A stretch of DNA of 11,735 nt from Svornostia sp051306365 (GCA_051306365.1 JBPPNC010000046.1:1-11735), one strand, 5' to 3'. Positions 1 through 6,614 are shown, counted from the first letter of the stretch. The notes: generated from the letters alone by a model not told the origin. Numbers and translations: made by a program.

Positions 1-429
1 ACGCACCTGGTTCAGCCACACGTCCCACGCTCCGAACGCGCGCAGCCGCACATGGGTGCCGCGGCGCCCGCCGAGGTCGATGCGCTGGCGGCCGCCCGAT
101 GTCAGACGGACCGTCCGGACGGTCCGGAACCGCCGGCCGTCCGAGGAGACCTGCACACGGACGCGCTGAGACGTGCGCCGGCCCTTCGCGCCCGTCTCCA
201 CCTCGAGGTGTGTCAGCGGCGCCGACGCAGTCAGCCGCCCCTGCCACGTCGCGGTGCCCGGACGGCGTGCAGGCCGCCAGGTCGCATGGTCACGCGCTGC
301 CTGCGGGGTCGCGGTGGCGTCCGCCGCGGCGAGCGCCGTCGCGTGAGACGCGACGAGGGTGAGGGTCAGCACCGCCGCGAGGAGCGCAGCGACGCCAGCC
401 CCGACGATGTGGAGTCGAGAAAGGGTCAT
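1..429 (-). CDS. Secreted protein with discoidin (F5/8 type C)-like domain, 5' part only
   Basis: The reading frame opens with ATG at 429 and stays open for 143 codons to the left edge, so the C-terminus is missing. Residues 1-36 look like a Sec signal peptide: MTLSRLH, then an Ala/Leu/Val-rich core, then ALAAAD. Residues about 48-143 form a beta-rich domain with WRPARRPG, TWQGRL, VQVSSDGRRFRTV and IDLGGRR..HVRLRAFG. This matches, in the same order, the N-terminal domain of the large hydrolase at 6636-9374 (TWRGRL, VAVSTDGRRYRRV, VGLGGRRARFIRL). The SSDGRRF and HVRLR pattern is typical of F5/8 type C (galactose-binding-like) carbohydrate-binding domains. A catalytic domain may follow outside the window, as in the paralogue; that is inference. 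No strong ribosome binding site precedes the ATG. Further upstream in this frame there is no other start before a run without start codons. Confidence 0.75.
   Translation of the reverse strand, partial: MTLSRLHIVGAGVAALLAAVLTLTLVASHATALAAADATATPQAARDHATWRPARRPGTATWQGRLTASAPLTHLEVETGAKGRRTSQRVRVQVSSDGRRFRTVRTVRLTSGGRQRIDLGGRRGTHVRLRAFGAWDVWLNQVR
107..126. repeat. 20-base perfect palindrome inside the discoidin-like gene
   Basis: Bases 107-116 (CGGACCGTCC) are the exact reverse complement of 117-126 (GGACGGTCCG). On the coding strand it spans the RTVRTV codons of the discoidin-like domain, so it may simply result from repeated Arg-Thr-Val codons. It could nevertheless form a strong hairpin in the mRNA. 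Confidence 0.6.
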
Positions 430-598
430 GCATGGATGCCGGCGCCGCGCCCTGCCACGGAAAGGGCGCCGGTGGAATGAGGCCGGTATTGCCTAGGGAG
501 GGATGTCGGCCGCCTCGCGTAGGTCGTGAGGGGCAGGCGCCCGCGATGGACGTTTCACCGGGGCGGCGACTCCACACTTCGGTGGTCAGCGGCACACG
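430..598. promoter_or_regulatory. Divergent intergenic region between the discoidin-like gene and the flippase
   Basis: This 169-base gap separates two divergent genes, so it should contain promoters for both. A perfect 7-base stem lies at 447-453 (GCGCCCT) and 463-469 (AGGGCGC) with a 9-base loop. An overlapping alternative pairs CCGGCGCC (439-446) with GGCGCCGG (465-472). Both fall in the 5' leader of the minus-strand gene and could be an operator or a leader hairpin, or chance in GC-rich DNA. I see no convincing -35/-10 pair on either strand. Confidence 0.3.
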
Positions 599-1963
599 GT
601 GAGCGGCGACGCGTCCGTACCCTTTGCGGCCGGGGACCTCGCCTCCGGACCTTGCCACGTGCTCACACGGCTACGAACAGCCCTCCGCCACCCGGTCAGC
701 CGCAACGTGATCGGGCTCTACGGCGTCCAGCTCGCGACGTTCATCATCCCGCTGCTGACGCTGCCGTACGTCGCTCGCGTCCTGGAGCCCGCAGCGCTCG
801 GGCTGGTCATCTTCTCTCAGGGCTTCGCGTTCGCCCTCATGGCCTTCATCAACTGGGGGTTCGGGCTGACCGGGGTCCGCTCGGTCGCGGCAGTGCAGAA
901 CGACCCTGACGCGCTCGCGGGCGTCGTGCAGCGCGTGCGGGGCGCGCAGCTCTCCCTCGTGGGGCTGTCGGCCGTGTTCGCCGGGATGGCGCTCGTGCTG
1001 GTTCCCAGCATGCGCGAGAACCCGGACTTCCTCGTCCTCGGGTACGTCGCGGCGGCGACGACCGGCCTGACGCCCGCCTGGTATTTCCTCGGCATCGAGC
1101 GGATCCGCGTGATGGCGGTCATCCAGCTCGGCTTCCGTGCGGTGGGCGCGGTGCTGACGTTCCTGCTCGTCAAGAGCCCATCTGATGCGTGGATCGTCAT
1201 GGCCCTGTTCACCGCGTCGTCCGTCGGGCCCCTGATCGTCGCCGACGTCCTCATGTACCGCGATGTCGAGTTCCGCCGGCCGACCCGGCGCCACTCGCTG
1301 TCGGAGCTGAAGTACGGCTCGACGATCTTCGTCGCGACGCTCGCGGTGACGCTCTACACGGCGCTCAACGTCGTGCTGCTCGGGTTCTTCGCCTCGAGTG
1401 AGGAGGTCGCCCACTTCGGTGCCGGCGAGCGGCTCGTCCGGGTCGCGATCACCCTGCTCGGCCCGATCGGCGCCGCGGTCATCCCGCGCATGACCGCCCT
1501 GCACACCGCGGGTGAGAGCGACCGCGCGAAGCGTCTGCTCATGATCGCCGTCGCGGTGGGGGCGCTGCCGGCGATTGCGATCACCCTCACCCTGGTGCTG
1601 CTGGGGGAGCCGATCATCCGGCTCATCTACGGCGAGGCGTTCGTGGCGGATGCGGTCCCGGTCCTCCGCGTCCTCGCCCTCATCATTCCGATCAACGTGG
1701 TCGCGGTCGTCTTCGGCGTCTGGCTCATGACGCTGCACCGCGACCGGCTCGTCGTCAGCATCGCCCTCGTGGCGGGCATCTCCAACATCATTCTCGGGAG
1801 CATCCTGGCATCGCTCTATGGCGCGATCGGGATGGCCTGGGCGGTCGTCGCGGCGGAGGGGGTCGCCGCCGCCGGAGCCCTGGCCGTGGTCACGTGGGGG
1901 AGCCGGCGTCGGGAGACGTCACCGCCGGTGCCGGAGGGTCAACAGAGCCCCACGACGCCGTGA
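599..1963 (+). CDS. Wzx/RfbX-type polysaccharide flippase (MOP superfamily)
   Basis: This is probably an integral membrane exporter that flips lipid-linked oligosaccharide units across the cytoplasmic membrane. The 454-residue frame is in the usual size range for Wzx proteins and shows about 12-14 hydrophobic segments. The first, around residues 36-60, reads NVIGLYGVQLATFIIPLL and is followed by TLPYVARVLEPAALG, the typical N-terminal signature of the polysaccharide-synthesis/flippase family. A GIERIRVM cytoplasmic loop and a C-terminal hydrophilic tail (SRRRETSPPVPEG) are also visible. The GTG at 599 gives 20 extra hydrophilic residues; the in-frame GTG at 659 (then LTRLRTALRHPVSRN) starts closer to the family norm and may be the real start. 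Neither has a strong Shine-Dalgarno sequence. The surrounding glycosyltransferases support export of a surface polysaccharide. The exact substrate cannot be told. Confidence 0.88.
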   Translation: MSGDASVPFAAGDLASGPCHVLTRLRTALRHPVSRNVIGLYGVQLATFIIPLLTLPYVARVLEPAALGLVIFSQGFAFALMAFINWGFGLTGVRSVAAVQNDPDALAGVVQRVRGAQLSLVGLSAVFAGMALVLVPSMRENPDFLVLGYVAAATTGLTPAWYFLGIERIRVMAVIQLGFRAVGAVLTFLLVKSPSDAWIVMALFTASSVGPLIVADVLMYRDVEFRRPTRRHSLSELKYGSTIFVATLAVTLYTALNVVLLGFFASSEEVAHFGAGERLVRVAITLLGPIGAAVIPRMTALHTAGESDRAKRLLMIAVAVGALPAIAITLTLVLLGEPIIRLIYGEAFVADAVPVLRVLALIIPINVVAVVFGVWLMTLHRDRLVVSIALVAGISNIILGSILASLYGAIGMAWAVVAAEGVAAAGALAVVTWGSRRRETSPPVPEGQQSPTTP

Positions 1964-1969
1964 CGGCTG

Positions 1970-1989
1970 AGCCTCGTGATCGCGGGGCT
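1970..1989 (+). terminator. Candidate hairpin terminator in a convergent junction
   Basis: AGCCTCG (1970-1976) pairs with CGGGGCT (1983-1989) around a 6-base loop, giving seven pairs including one G-U wobble in the plus-strand RNA. It sits 7 bases past the flippase stop and overlaps the stop codon of the convergent methyltransferase. There is no T-tract, so it is at best a weak, GC-type terminator. On the minus strand the wobble becomes an A-C mismatch, so it should work mainly for the flippase. Confidence 0.3.
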
Positions 1990-2821
1990 ACGTCGGTGCG
2001 CGGCGAACGGCGACGCCGATCCCGTAGTGGGCGCACCGCGTCCATTCGGTGACTTCCGGGTACTGGTCGGTGAACTCATGGAAGTCGTATTCGGTGGCGT
2101 GCTCGGCGCGTAGTTCCTGCCACACTCGGCCAACGCCCGGGCAGGTGACTTCCACGATGTCGTGCAACACGATCATGCGCGCGCCGGCGCTCCGCGCAAG
2201 CTCGACGTCGGATCGGCAGCCGTTGTAGGAATGGTCGCCGTCGATGAAGATGAGGTCCCACGGGCGTTCGAGCAACGCCGCTCGGACGACCGGGTCGCTG
2301 CTCTTGGCTCGCAGATACTGGACTGCCGGGTGGCGGCGAGCGAACCGGGCGACACCCGGCGAGTACGTGGGCTCGATCGCGAGCGCGTGGTCGAGCGCAT
2401 GCCCGGTCGCCTCCAGATAGGTCACCGTCGTCGTGAAGCTGCCGCCGTCGGCGATGCCGATCTCTGCGTAGGTTGCCACCTCGCGGTCGGCGAGAAAGGC
2501 AAGGTACGCTGCGAACTGATTCGGAGGTTGCAGGGTCCGTAAGCCGCGGCCGAGCCACAGGTGGGTGCTCGCGGGCAGTTTGTGCGGGTGGTAGTCGCTG
2601 AGCCCCATCTCCCGGATCAGCGCGGGGAGACGTTCGGGGTCGCGCAGCACGCCCTGGTCTGCGTGGGAGAGCGCCTCGAGTTCCTGCAGCCTGATCGGAT
2701 GCCGCACCTGCCGGAATGACTGCCGCAGGGTCTGGAGCTTCGTGCCTTGTTCCTGGTGCGCCGTGAGCCGGAACCGCTGCTGTATCCCGCCGCGAACGGC
2801 CGATATCAACGTCATGCCCAC
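1988..2821 (-). CDS. Class I SAM-dependent methyltransferase (Methyltransf_24/CmcI-like), probable sugar O-methyltransferase
   Basis: The 277-residue protein starts with GTG at 2821; an ATG two codons later (2815) is an equally possible start. The class I fold is shown by motif I at residues 118-128 (YAEIGIADGGS), an acidic residue closing the next strand (IE, 149-150), and IDGDHSYNGCRSD at 193-205. A later LHDIVEV (219-225) and GVGRVWQEL (229-237) follow. The IDGDHSY and HD pair is characteristic of the family that includes TylF/CmcI-type and rhamnosyl O-methyltransferases, where these residues bind a metal and the acceptor hydroxyl. In this locus the likely role is O-methylation of a sugar in the exported polysaccharide; that is inference. 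The gene faces against its neighbours and is poorer in GC (row 2041-2100 has 33 of 60 G+C), with ATA, TTG, CAA and TCA codons near its start. This suggests a separate origin. Confidence 0.85.
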   Translation of the reverse strand: MGMTLISAVRGGIQQRFRLTAHQEQGTKLQTLRQSFRQVRHPIRLQELEALSHADQGVLRDPERLPALIREMGLSDYHPHKLPASTHLWLGRGLRTLQPPNQFAAYLAFLADREVATYAEIGIADGGSFTTTVTYLEATGHALDHALAIEPTYSPGVARFARRHPAVQYLRAKSSDPVVRAALLERPWDLIFIDGDHSYNGCRSDVELARSAGARMIVLHDIVEVTCPGVGRVWQELRAEHATEYDFHEFTDQYPEVTEWTRCAHYGIGVAVRRAPT

Positions 2822-2974
2822 ATGCTACCCACGACTACTTCATATCTACAAAGCAAACCCCCGCGCGGGTGCTCGGGCGCTTATGCTGTGCCGACGATGC
2901 TCGTCGTCTTCCCCGCTATGGCCTTGGTCGCGGGTTCGCCCGGTCGCCCTCCGAAGCATCGCCGTTGGTTCTGA
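2822..2974. promoter_or_regulatory. Divergent promoter region between methyltransferase and glycosyltransferase
   Basis: This 153-base gap is unusually AT-rich for the window between about 2831 and 2858. On the minus strand TAGATAT (2848 to 2842) resembles a -10 element and would give a leader of only about a dozen bases for the methyltransferase. On the plus strand TATGCT (2882-2887) is a possible -10 for the glycosyltransferase operon. No matching -35 box is clear for either. A 10-base perfect palindrome, CCCGCGCGGG, lies at 2860-2869 between the two candidates and could be an operator or chance. Confidence 0.35.
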
Positions 2975-4258
2975 ATGGTCAACGGGGCTTCGTGCGCCGT
3001 AGTTGACGGGGTCCACGCGGGAGGGCCGATCGCCTCGGATCGCCCGGATCTGCCGATCGTCGTCGTCGGTGGCTACGAGTATTCCGTCGGGATGAACCAG
3101 AACTCCACCATGACGGTGCGTGAGCTGGCGCGGGAGCGGACGGTCCTCTTCCTCAACCGCGACTTCGGGGGCAGCCTGCTCAGCGTCCTTCAGGGACGCG
3201 GCAGGTCCGTCCAGGCCGCGGGCCTCGCGCGTATCGCCTTCGGCGGGATGCGCCCACGTCGTGTGGAGGAACGCCTGTGGGTCGCGCCGCTCCGTGGGCC
3301 CGTCGCGTACGCGCCGCTGGCGTATCCCGAGCTGCTGCGCCGGTACGCCGTTCGCGTGCTCACACGCGTCATACGCGGCTGGCTGCATGACCGCGGCGAG
3401 GACGCGTGCCTCCTGCTCTTCTACTGGCCCGAACTGCCCGAGCTTGCGCGTACCGTCCCGTGCGCCGCAAGCGCGTACGACTGCACGGACGATCACGCGA
3501 CGATGCCGGGGCGCCTCGTGCCCGCACGGCGCGTCCGTGCGCTGGAGCAGCGGCTCCTCGACGAGGTGGATCGGACGTGGGTCGTCTCCCCCGGCCTGCT
3601 CGAGGGGCGCGACGACGGGCGCCGGGTCGAGGTCGCGGCGTCGCCGATCGACCTGCGGCTGTTCCGCCGCATCGCCGAGGAGCCTCCGATGGCGCTGCCC
3701 GAGCTGCGCGGGCGCACCGGGCCGGTGGTCGGGTATGCCGGCGGTCTCACCGAGCGGATCGACTGGGCGCTGCTGGAGCAGATCGTCGAGCGCCGGCCGG
3801 AGTGGACGCTCCTGCTCGTCGGCCACGATCCCGCGGCGGCCCCCCGCGCGCTGCATCTCCGCGAGAACGTCGTCTTCACCGGGTCGCTGCCGTACGACGG
3901 CGCGCTGCGGGCGATCGCCCGCTTCGACGTCGGGATCATCCCGGTCCGCAGCGGCGCGTTCTCCCACGGGAACTCCTTCCTGAAGCTCGGCGATTACCTG
4001 GCGGCGGGCCTGCCGGTGGTCGCCTCGGAGGTGCCGGACACCGCGGCTGCCGCGGCGCGTGCGCCGGGGGCGATCGCGGTGGCGACGGGCGCCGACGCGT
4101 GGCTGGCGGCGCTCGACGCGGCGATCACCCGCACCACGACCGATGCCGTCCGGCGGGCGCGACAGCTCCTGCTCGCCGAACGTGACAACGCGCGTCGCGT
4201 CGCCCGACTCCTGGCGGCACTCGAGGAGGACCGGGTCGCTCGTGCCCAGGGGGCGTGA
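2975..4258 (+). CDS. GT4-like (GT-B fold) glycosyltransferase
   Basis: The 427-residue protein probably transfers a sugar from a nucleotide-sugar onto a lipid-linked or saccharide acceptor in the cytoplasm. The N-terminal half opens with PIVVVGGYEYSVGMNQNS (residues 27-44) and contains YDCTDDHATMPG near 168-179, a signature of TuaH/WcaI-like members of this family. The C-terminal Rossmann half has VVGYAGGLTERIDW, LLLVGHDP and VVFTGSLPYD, then NSFLKLGDYLAAGLPVVAS near 333-351. That last stretch is the nucleotide-binding segment, usually written N-x-x-K-x-x-E-Y-L-A-x-G; here Asp replaces the Glu. ATG at 2975 is the only canonical in-frame start before the first beta strand, although it gives about 26 extra residues. 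It heads a plus-strand run and overlaps the following acyltransferase by up to four bases, implying translational coupling. Donor and acceptor are unknown. Confidence 0.85.
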   Translation: MVNGASCAVVDGVHAGGPIASDRPDLPIVVVGGYEYSVGMNQNSTMTVRELARERTVLFLNRDFGGSLLSVLQGRGRSVQAAGLARIAFGGMRPRRVEERLWVAPLRGPVAYAPLAYPELLRRYAVRVLTRVIRGWLHDRGEDACLLLFYWPELPELARTVPCAASAYDCTDDHATMPGRLVPARRVRALEQRLLDEVDRTWVVSPGLLEGRDDGRRVEVAASPIDLRLFRRIAEEPPMALPELRGRTGPVVGYAGGLTERIDWALLEQIVERRPEWTLLLVGHDPAAAPRALHLRENVVFTGSLPYDGALRAIARFDVGIIPVRSGAFSHGNSFLKLGDYLAAGLPVVASEVPDTAAAAARAPGAIAVATGADAWLAALDAAITRTTTDAVRRARQLLLAERDNARRVARLLAALEEDRVARAQGA

Positions 4259-5433
4259 TGGTGGAGGCCGCCCCGCGAACGCGCTACCTCGACGGCCTCC
4301 GCGGGCTGGCGGCGCTCCAGGTGATCCTGCATCACACGTATCTGACCGTGTATCCGCTCGATCAGGGCGTGTACCCGACCGGCCTGACGAAGCTTGCGAC
4401 GAGCTCGATGATGGTCAGCGGGCTGGGCGTCACGGTGTTCATCGTCCTCTCGGGGTACTCGCTGTCGATGTCCGCGCATCGCCGCGGCTGGGCGCTCCCC
4501 GGCGGGACGATGCCGTTCCTCCGCCGCAGGGCGCGGCGCCTGCTGCCTGCCTACTACGTCGTCCTCGCGGTCTCGATCGTGCTCGGCCTGACGGTGCTGA
4601 GCGAGGAGACGGGGGCGCACTGGGACATCTCGGTGCCCTTCACCGGCGTGGACGCCCTGGGGCACCTCCTGGTCGCGCAGGACGTCATCCGGCAGCCGTA
4701 CGCGATCAACCACCCGCTGTGGTCGATCGCGCTGACGTTCCACCTCTACCTGCTCTTCCCGGTGCTGCTCGCGTGCGCGGTGCCCTGGGGCATCGGGCGG
4801 GTCACGGTGTGGGCGCTGGCGCTGACGACGCCCATCGCGGTCGCGGCGTTCATGACCACGGGTTCGGTGCTCATCCTGCGCCAGCTCCAGTTCGTCGGCG
4901 TGTTTGCGGCGGGGATGGCGACGCTGGCGATCGTCCGCGCGGACGGCGCCATCACGATCCGTGGGCGGGAGCGGCGCCCGCCGTGGCTGCCACTCGCGAT
5001 CGTCCTGTTCGTGGTGTGGGTCGCTGCGCCGCTGAACCACCTCAACCACGTCCCGTTCGCCCTCGCGGTCTGCTGCCTGCTCGTGGCGCTTGGGACGGGC
5101 CGTCTCATCCCGCTGCGGCGGCTGCTGGAGTGGCGCGGCATGGTCTGGACGGGGGTGGTCTCGCTGAGCCTGTGCCTCATCCACGCCCCGATCGTGCACG
5201 GGTGTGGCTCACGGCGCTGCGGCCCGCGGGCATGGCGTGGGCGACATCCGGACGCTCGTGCTCCTGCTGCCGCTCGCGGTCGGGGCGTCGTTGCTCGGGG
5301 GCTGGCTGATTGCCCGGCCCCCGGAGGTCGTTCTCGTTCCCGAGTGGGTCTCCTGACCTGGTTCCGACCTGCCCGGCACACCGTCGCACGGCTCGTTATC
5401 GACCGTTTGCGGTGTGACCGACGCAGTGTGTGA
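4255..5433 (+). CDS. Acyltransferase-3 family membrane O-acyltransferase (OafA-like), frame disrupted near 5200
   Basis: Probably O-acylates (for example acetylates) sugars of the polysaccharide at the membrane. Residues 11-28 read YLDGLRGLAALQVILHHT, giving the family R-x10-H pair (R16, H27). FIVLSGYS (62-69) and an Arg-rich segment before LLPAYY (88-101) follow, then several membrane helices. The WSxxxE signature appears as NHPLWSIALTFHLYLLFP, with Thr161 where Glu is usual. The start is GTG 4255 or the adjoining ATG 4258; AGGGGG at 4248-4253 favours the ATG. After LCLIHAPIVHG (to about residue 316, base 5202) the frame turns into Arg/Pro/Gly-rich sequence to a stop at 5431-5433, unlike the family. 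The missing hydrophobic end lies in the +1 frame and stops at 5354-5356. The gene is therefore a frameshifted pseudogene, or intact with a sequencing indel. Confidence 0.8.
   Translation: MMVEAAPRTRYLDGLRGLAALQVILHHTYLTVYPLDQGVYPTGLTKLATSSMMVSGLGVTVFIVLSGYSLSMSAHRRGWALPGGTMPFLRRRARRLLPAYYVVLAVSIVLGLTVLSEETGAHWDISVPFTGVDALGHLLVAQDVIRQPYAINHPLWSIALTFHLYLLFPVLLACAVPWGIGRVTVWALALTTPIAVAAFMTTGSVLILRQLQFVGVFAAGMATLAIVRADGAITIRGRERRPPWLPLAIVLFVVWVAAPLNHLNHVPFALAVCCLLVALGTGRLIPLRRLLEWRGMVWTGVVSLSLCLIHAPIVHGCGSRRCGPRAWRGRHPDARAPAAARGRGVVARGLADCPAPGGRSRSRVGLLTWFRPARHTVARLVIDRLRCDRRSV
5201..5356 (+). other. Out-of-frame C-terminus of the acyltransferase
   Basis: Read from 5201 in the frame shifted by one base from the acyltransferase, this stretch encodes GDIRTLVLLLPLAVG, then ASLLGGWLIARPPEVVLV and ends PEWVS before TGA at 5354-5356. 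The Leu/Val/Gly-rich run is a typical last transmembrane helix with a short basic/acidic tail, which the uninterrupted frame lacks. Between about 5202 and 5240 the third frame reads VWLTALRPAGMAW with nearly every third base G or C, so it could be coding too. That would imply two single-base losses rather than one base gain. This entry marks the likely true end of the gene. Confidence 0.65.
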
Positions 5434-5443
5434 CAAGGTCACA
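5429..5443. promoter_or_regulatory. Candidate operator: TGTGAC-AAG-GTCACA
   Basis: A perfect inverted repeat with six-base arms, TGTGAC (5429-5434) and GTCACA (5438-5443), separated by AAG, lies 16 bases before the GTG start of the second glycosyltransferase. An additional TGTGAC half-site is at 5413-5418, sixteen bases upstream of the first arm. The arms match CRP/FNR half-sites, but the spacing (five bases between TGTGA and TCACA) is one shorter than the classical CRP site. A GntR- or TetR-type regulator is therefore equally possible. The location suggests control of the downstream glycosyltransferase-hydrolase-glycosyltransferase run. Confidence 0.4.
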
Positions 5444-5458
5444 TCGCCCTGAGCGTTT

Positions 5459-6613
5459 GTGGATTACGCTTTGCCGACTGTGCGCGTCGTCTACCTCTCC
5501 CACGCCGCGCGCCATTCCGGTGCCGAGATCGGCCTGCGCCGCTTTATCGAGGCGACGCGCGGCCGCATCGAATCCACCGTGATCCTCGCGGAGAACGGTG
5601 ACTTGGTGCCGGCGCTGGAGGAGGCGGGCGCCGAGGTCGTCGTGCTGCCGCTCGCCGAGGACACCCGATCGCTCACGCGCGGCCAGATGCGCTTCGGGCG
5701 TCAGCAGGTCACGGCCGCGACGCAGCTGTCGCAGTACGTCCTGCGGCTGCGCACCGAGCTTGCCGCGCGACGGCCGGACCTCGTCCACGCCATCTCCCTG
5801 AAGTCCGGGCCGTACGGAGCGATCGCGGGGCGCATGGCGGGAATCCCGACGATCTGGCACCTGCACGACCATCTCATCCCCGAGTACCTGCCAGCGCGGG
5901 TCGTCCCGCCGATGCGACTGCTGGCGGGGACGCTCCCCGACGGCCTCCTCACGCCCTCGGAGTCGGTGCTCCGCGCCGCCGGCCACCGGCGGCGGGGCAT
6001 GGTCACCGGCGTGATCCCCTTCCCGGTCCCGCGGCCGTCCGCGCCCGTCGACGTGCGCGACGAGGTCACGGTCATCGGGATGGTCGGCCGCCTGACGCAC
6101 TGGAAGGGGCAGCACGTCTTCCTGGAGGCGTTTGCCCGCGCGTTCCCCGAGGGGCCGGTCCGCGCCCGGATCGTCGGTAACGCGATGTTCGGTGAGCAGG
6201 ACTACGAACAGGGCCTCCACGATCTCGCCGCGCGGCTCGGCATCGCCGACCGGGTGGATTTCCTGGGCTTCATCGAGGATATCGACGGCCAGATGCACGA
6301 CATCGACGTCCTCGTGCACGCGTCGATCTCGGCCGATCCACTCCCGGGGGTCGTCATCGAGGGCATGGGCGCCGGGCTGCCGGTGATCGCGAGCAACGCG
6401 GGTGGCACCCCCGAGTACATGACGGACGGCTTCGACGGGATCCTCCACCAGCCGGGTGACGTAGACGACCTGGTCCGCGCGCTTCGCCAGGCGGCCGGGC
6501 CGCGTGTGCAGCGCGCGGAGATCGGTGCCCATGCGCGGGAGACCGTGCGCTGCTACGAGCCAGAGCCGATCGTGGAGAAGATGCTCGCGTTCTACGGCGA
6601 GGTCCTCGGTTAG
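5459..6613 (+). CDS. GT4 family glycosyltransferase
   Basis: The 384-residue protein has the complete two-domain GT-B layout of family GT4. The first strand reads VRVVYLSHAARHSGAEIGLRR (residues 8-28), where SGAE is the usual acceptor-side loop. WHLHDHLIPEYLP follows near residues 137-149. The nucleotide-sugar domain has GMVGRLTHWKGQ near 207-219 and RVDFLGFIEDI near 262-272. VHASISADPLPGVVIE then leads into GMGAGLPVIASNAGGTPE. The E-x7-E signature is present as D293-x7-E301, a conservative change. The GTG at 5459 lacks a clear Shine-Dalgarno sequence; GTG 5480 would start at the first strand and is a possible alternative. A 102-base gap after the probable acyltransferase end, with a palindrome, hints at its own promoter. 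Sugar specificity cannot be inferred. Confidence 0.88.
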   Translation: MDYALPTVRVVYLSHAARHSGAEIGLRRFIEATRGRIESTVILAENGDLVPALEEAGAEVVVLPLAEDTRSLTRGQMRFGRQQVTAATQLSQYVLRLRTELAARRPDLVHAISLKSGPYGAIAGRMAGIPTIWHLHDHLIPEYLPARVVPPMRLLAGTLPDGLLTPSESVLRAAGHRRRGMVTGVIPFPVPRPSAPVDVRDEVTVIGMVGRLTHWKGQHVFLEAFARAFPEGPVRARIVGNAMFGEQDYEQGLHDLAARLGIADRVDFLGFIEDIDGQMHDIDVLVHASISADPLPGVVIEGMGAGLPVIASNAGGTPEYMTDGFDGILHQPGDVDDLVRALRQAAGPRVQRAEIGAHARETVRCYEPEPIVEKMLAFYGEVLG

Positions 6614-6614
6614 G

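Noticed and set aside
503..529. ATG after AGGGAGG with an 8-codon frame (MSAASRRS) upstream of the flippase
   Set aside because: The purine run abuts the ATG with no spacer, and the peptide is too short to support; chance is likely.
671..1738. Long open frame on the minus strand opposite the flippase
   Set aside because: Its translation is Arg/Asp/Glu/His-rich with no family resemblance, while the plus strand encodes a convincing membrane flippase. Such antisense frames are expected in very GC-rich genes.
2978..3007. GTCAAC ... GTTGAC inverted repeat around the first glycosyltransferase start
   Set aside because: Six-base arms 18 bases apart within coding sequence are easily explained by chance.
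2846..5199. Long minus-strand frames opposite the first glycosyltransferase and the acyltransferase (2846-3967 and 3994-5199)
   Set aside because: Low-complexity Arg/Asp/Pro/Gln sequence without domains; the plus strand carries recognisable families with the expected codon bias.
5429..5443. Classical CRP site
   Set aside because: The spacing between TGTGA and TCACA is five bases, not six, so I list it only as an unspecified operator candidate.
5396..6532. Minus-strand frame opposite the second glycosyltransferase
   Set aside because: Rich in Arg, Asp and His without motifs; a shadow of the GT4 gene.
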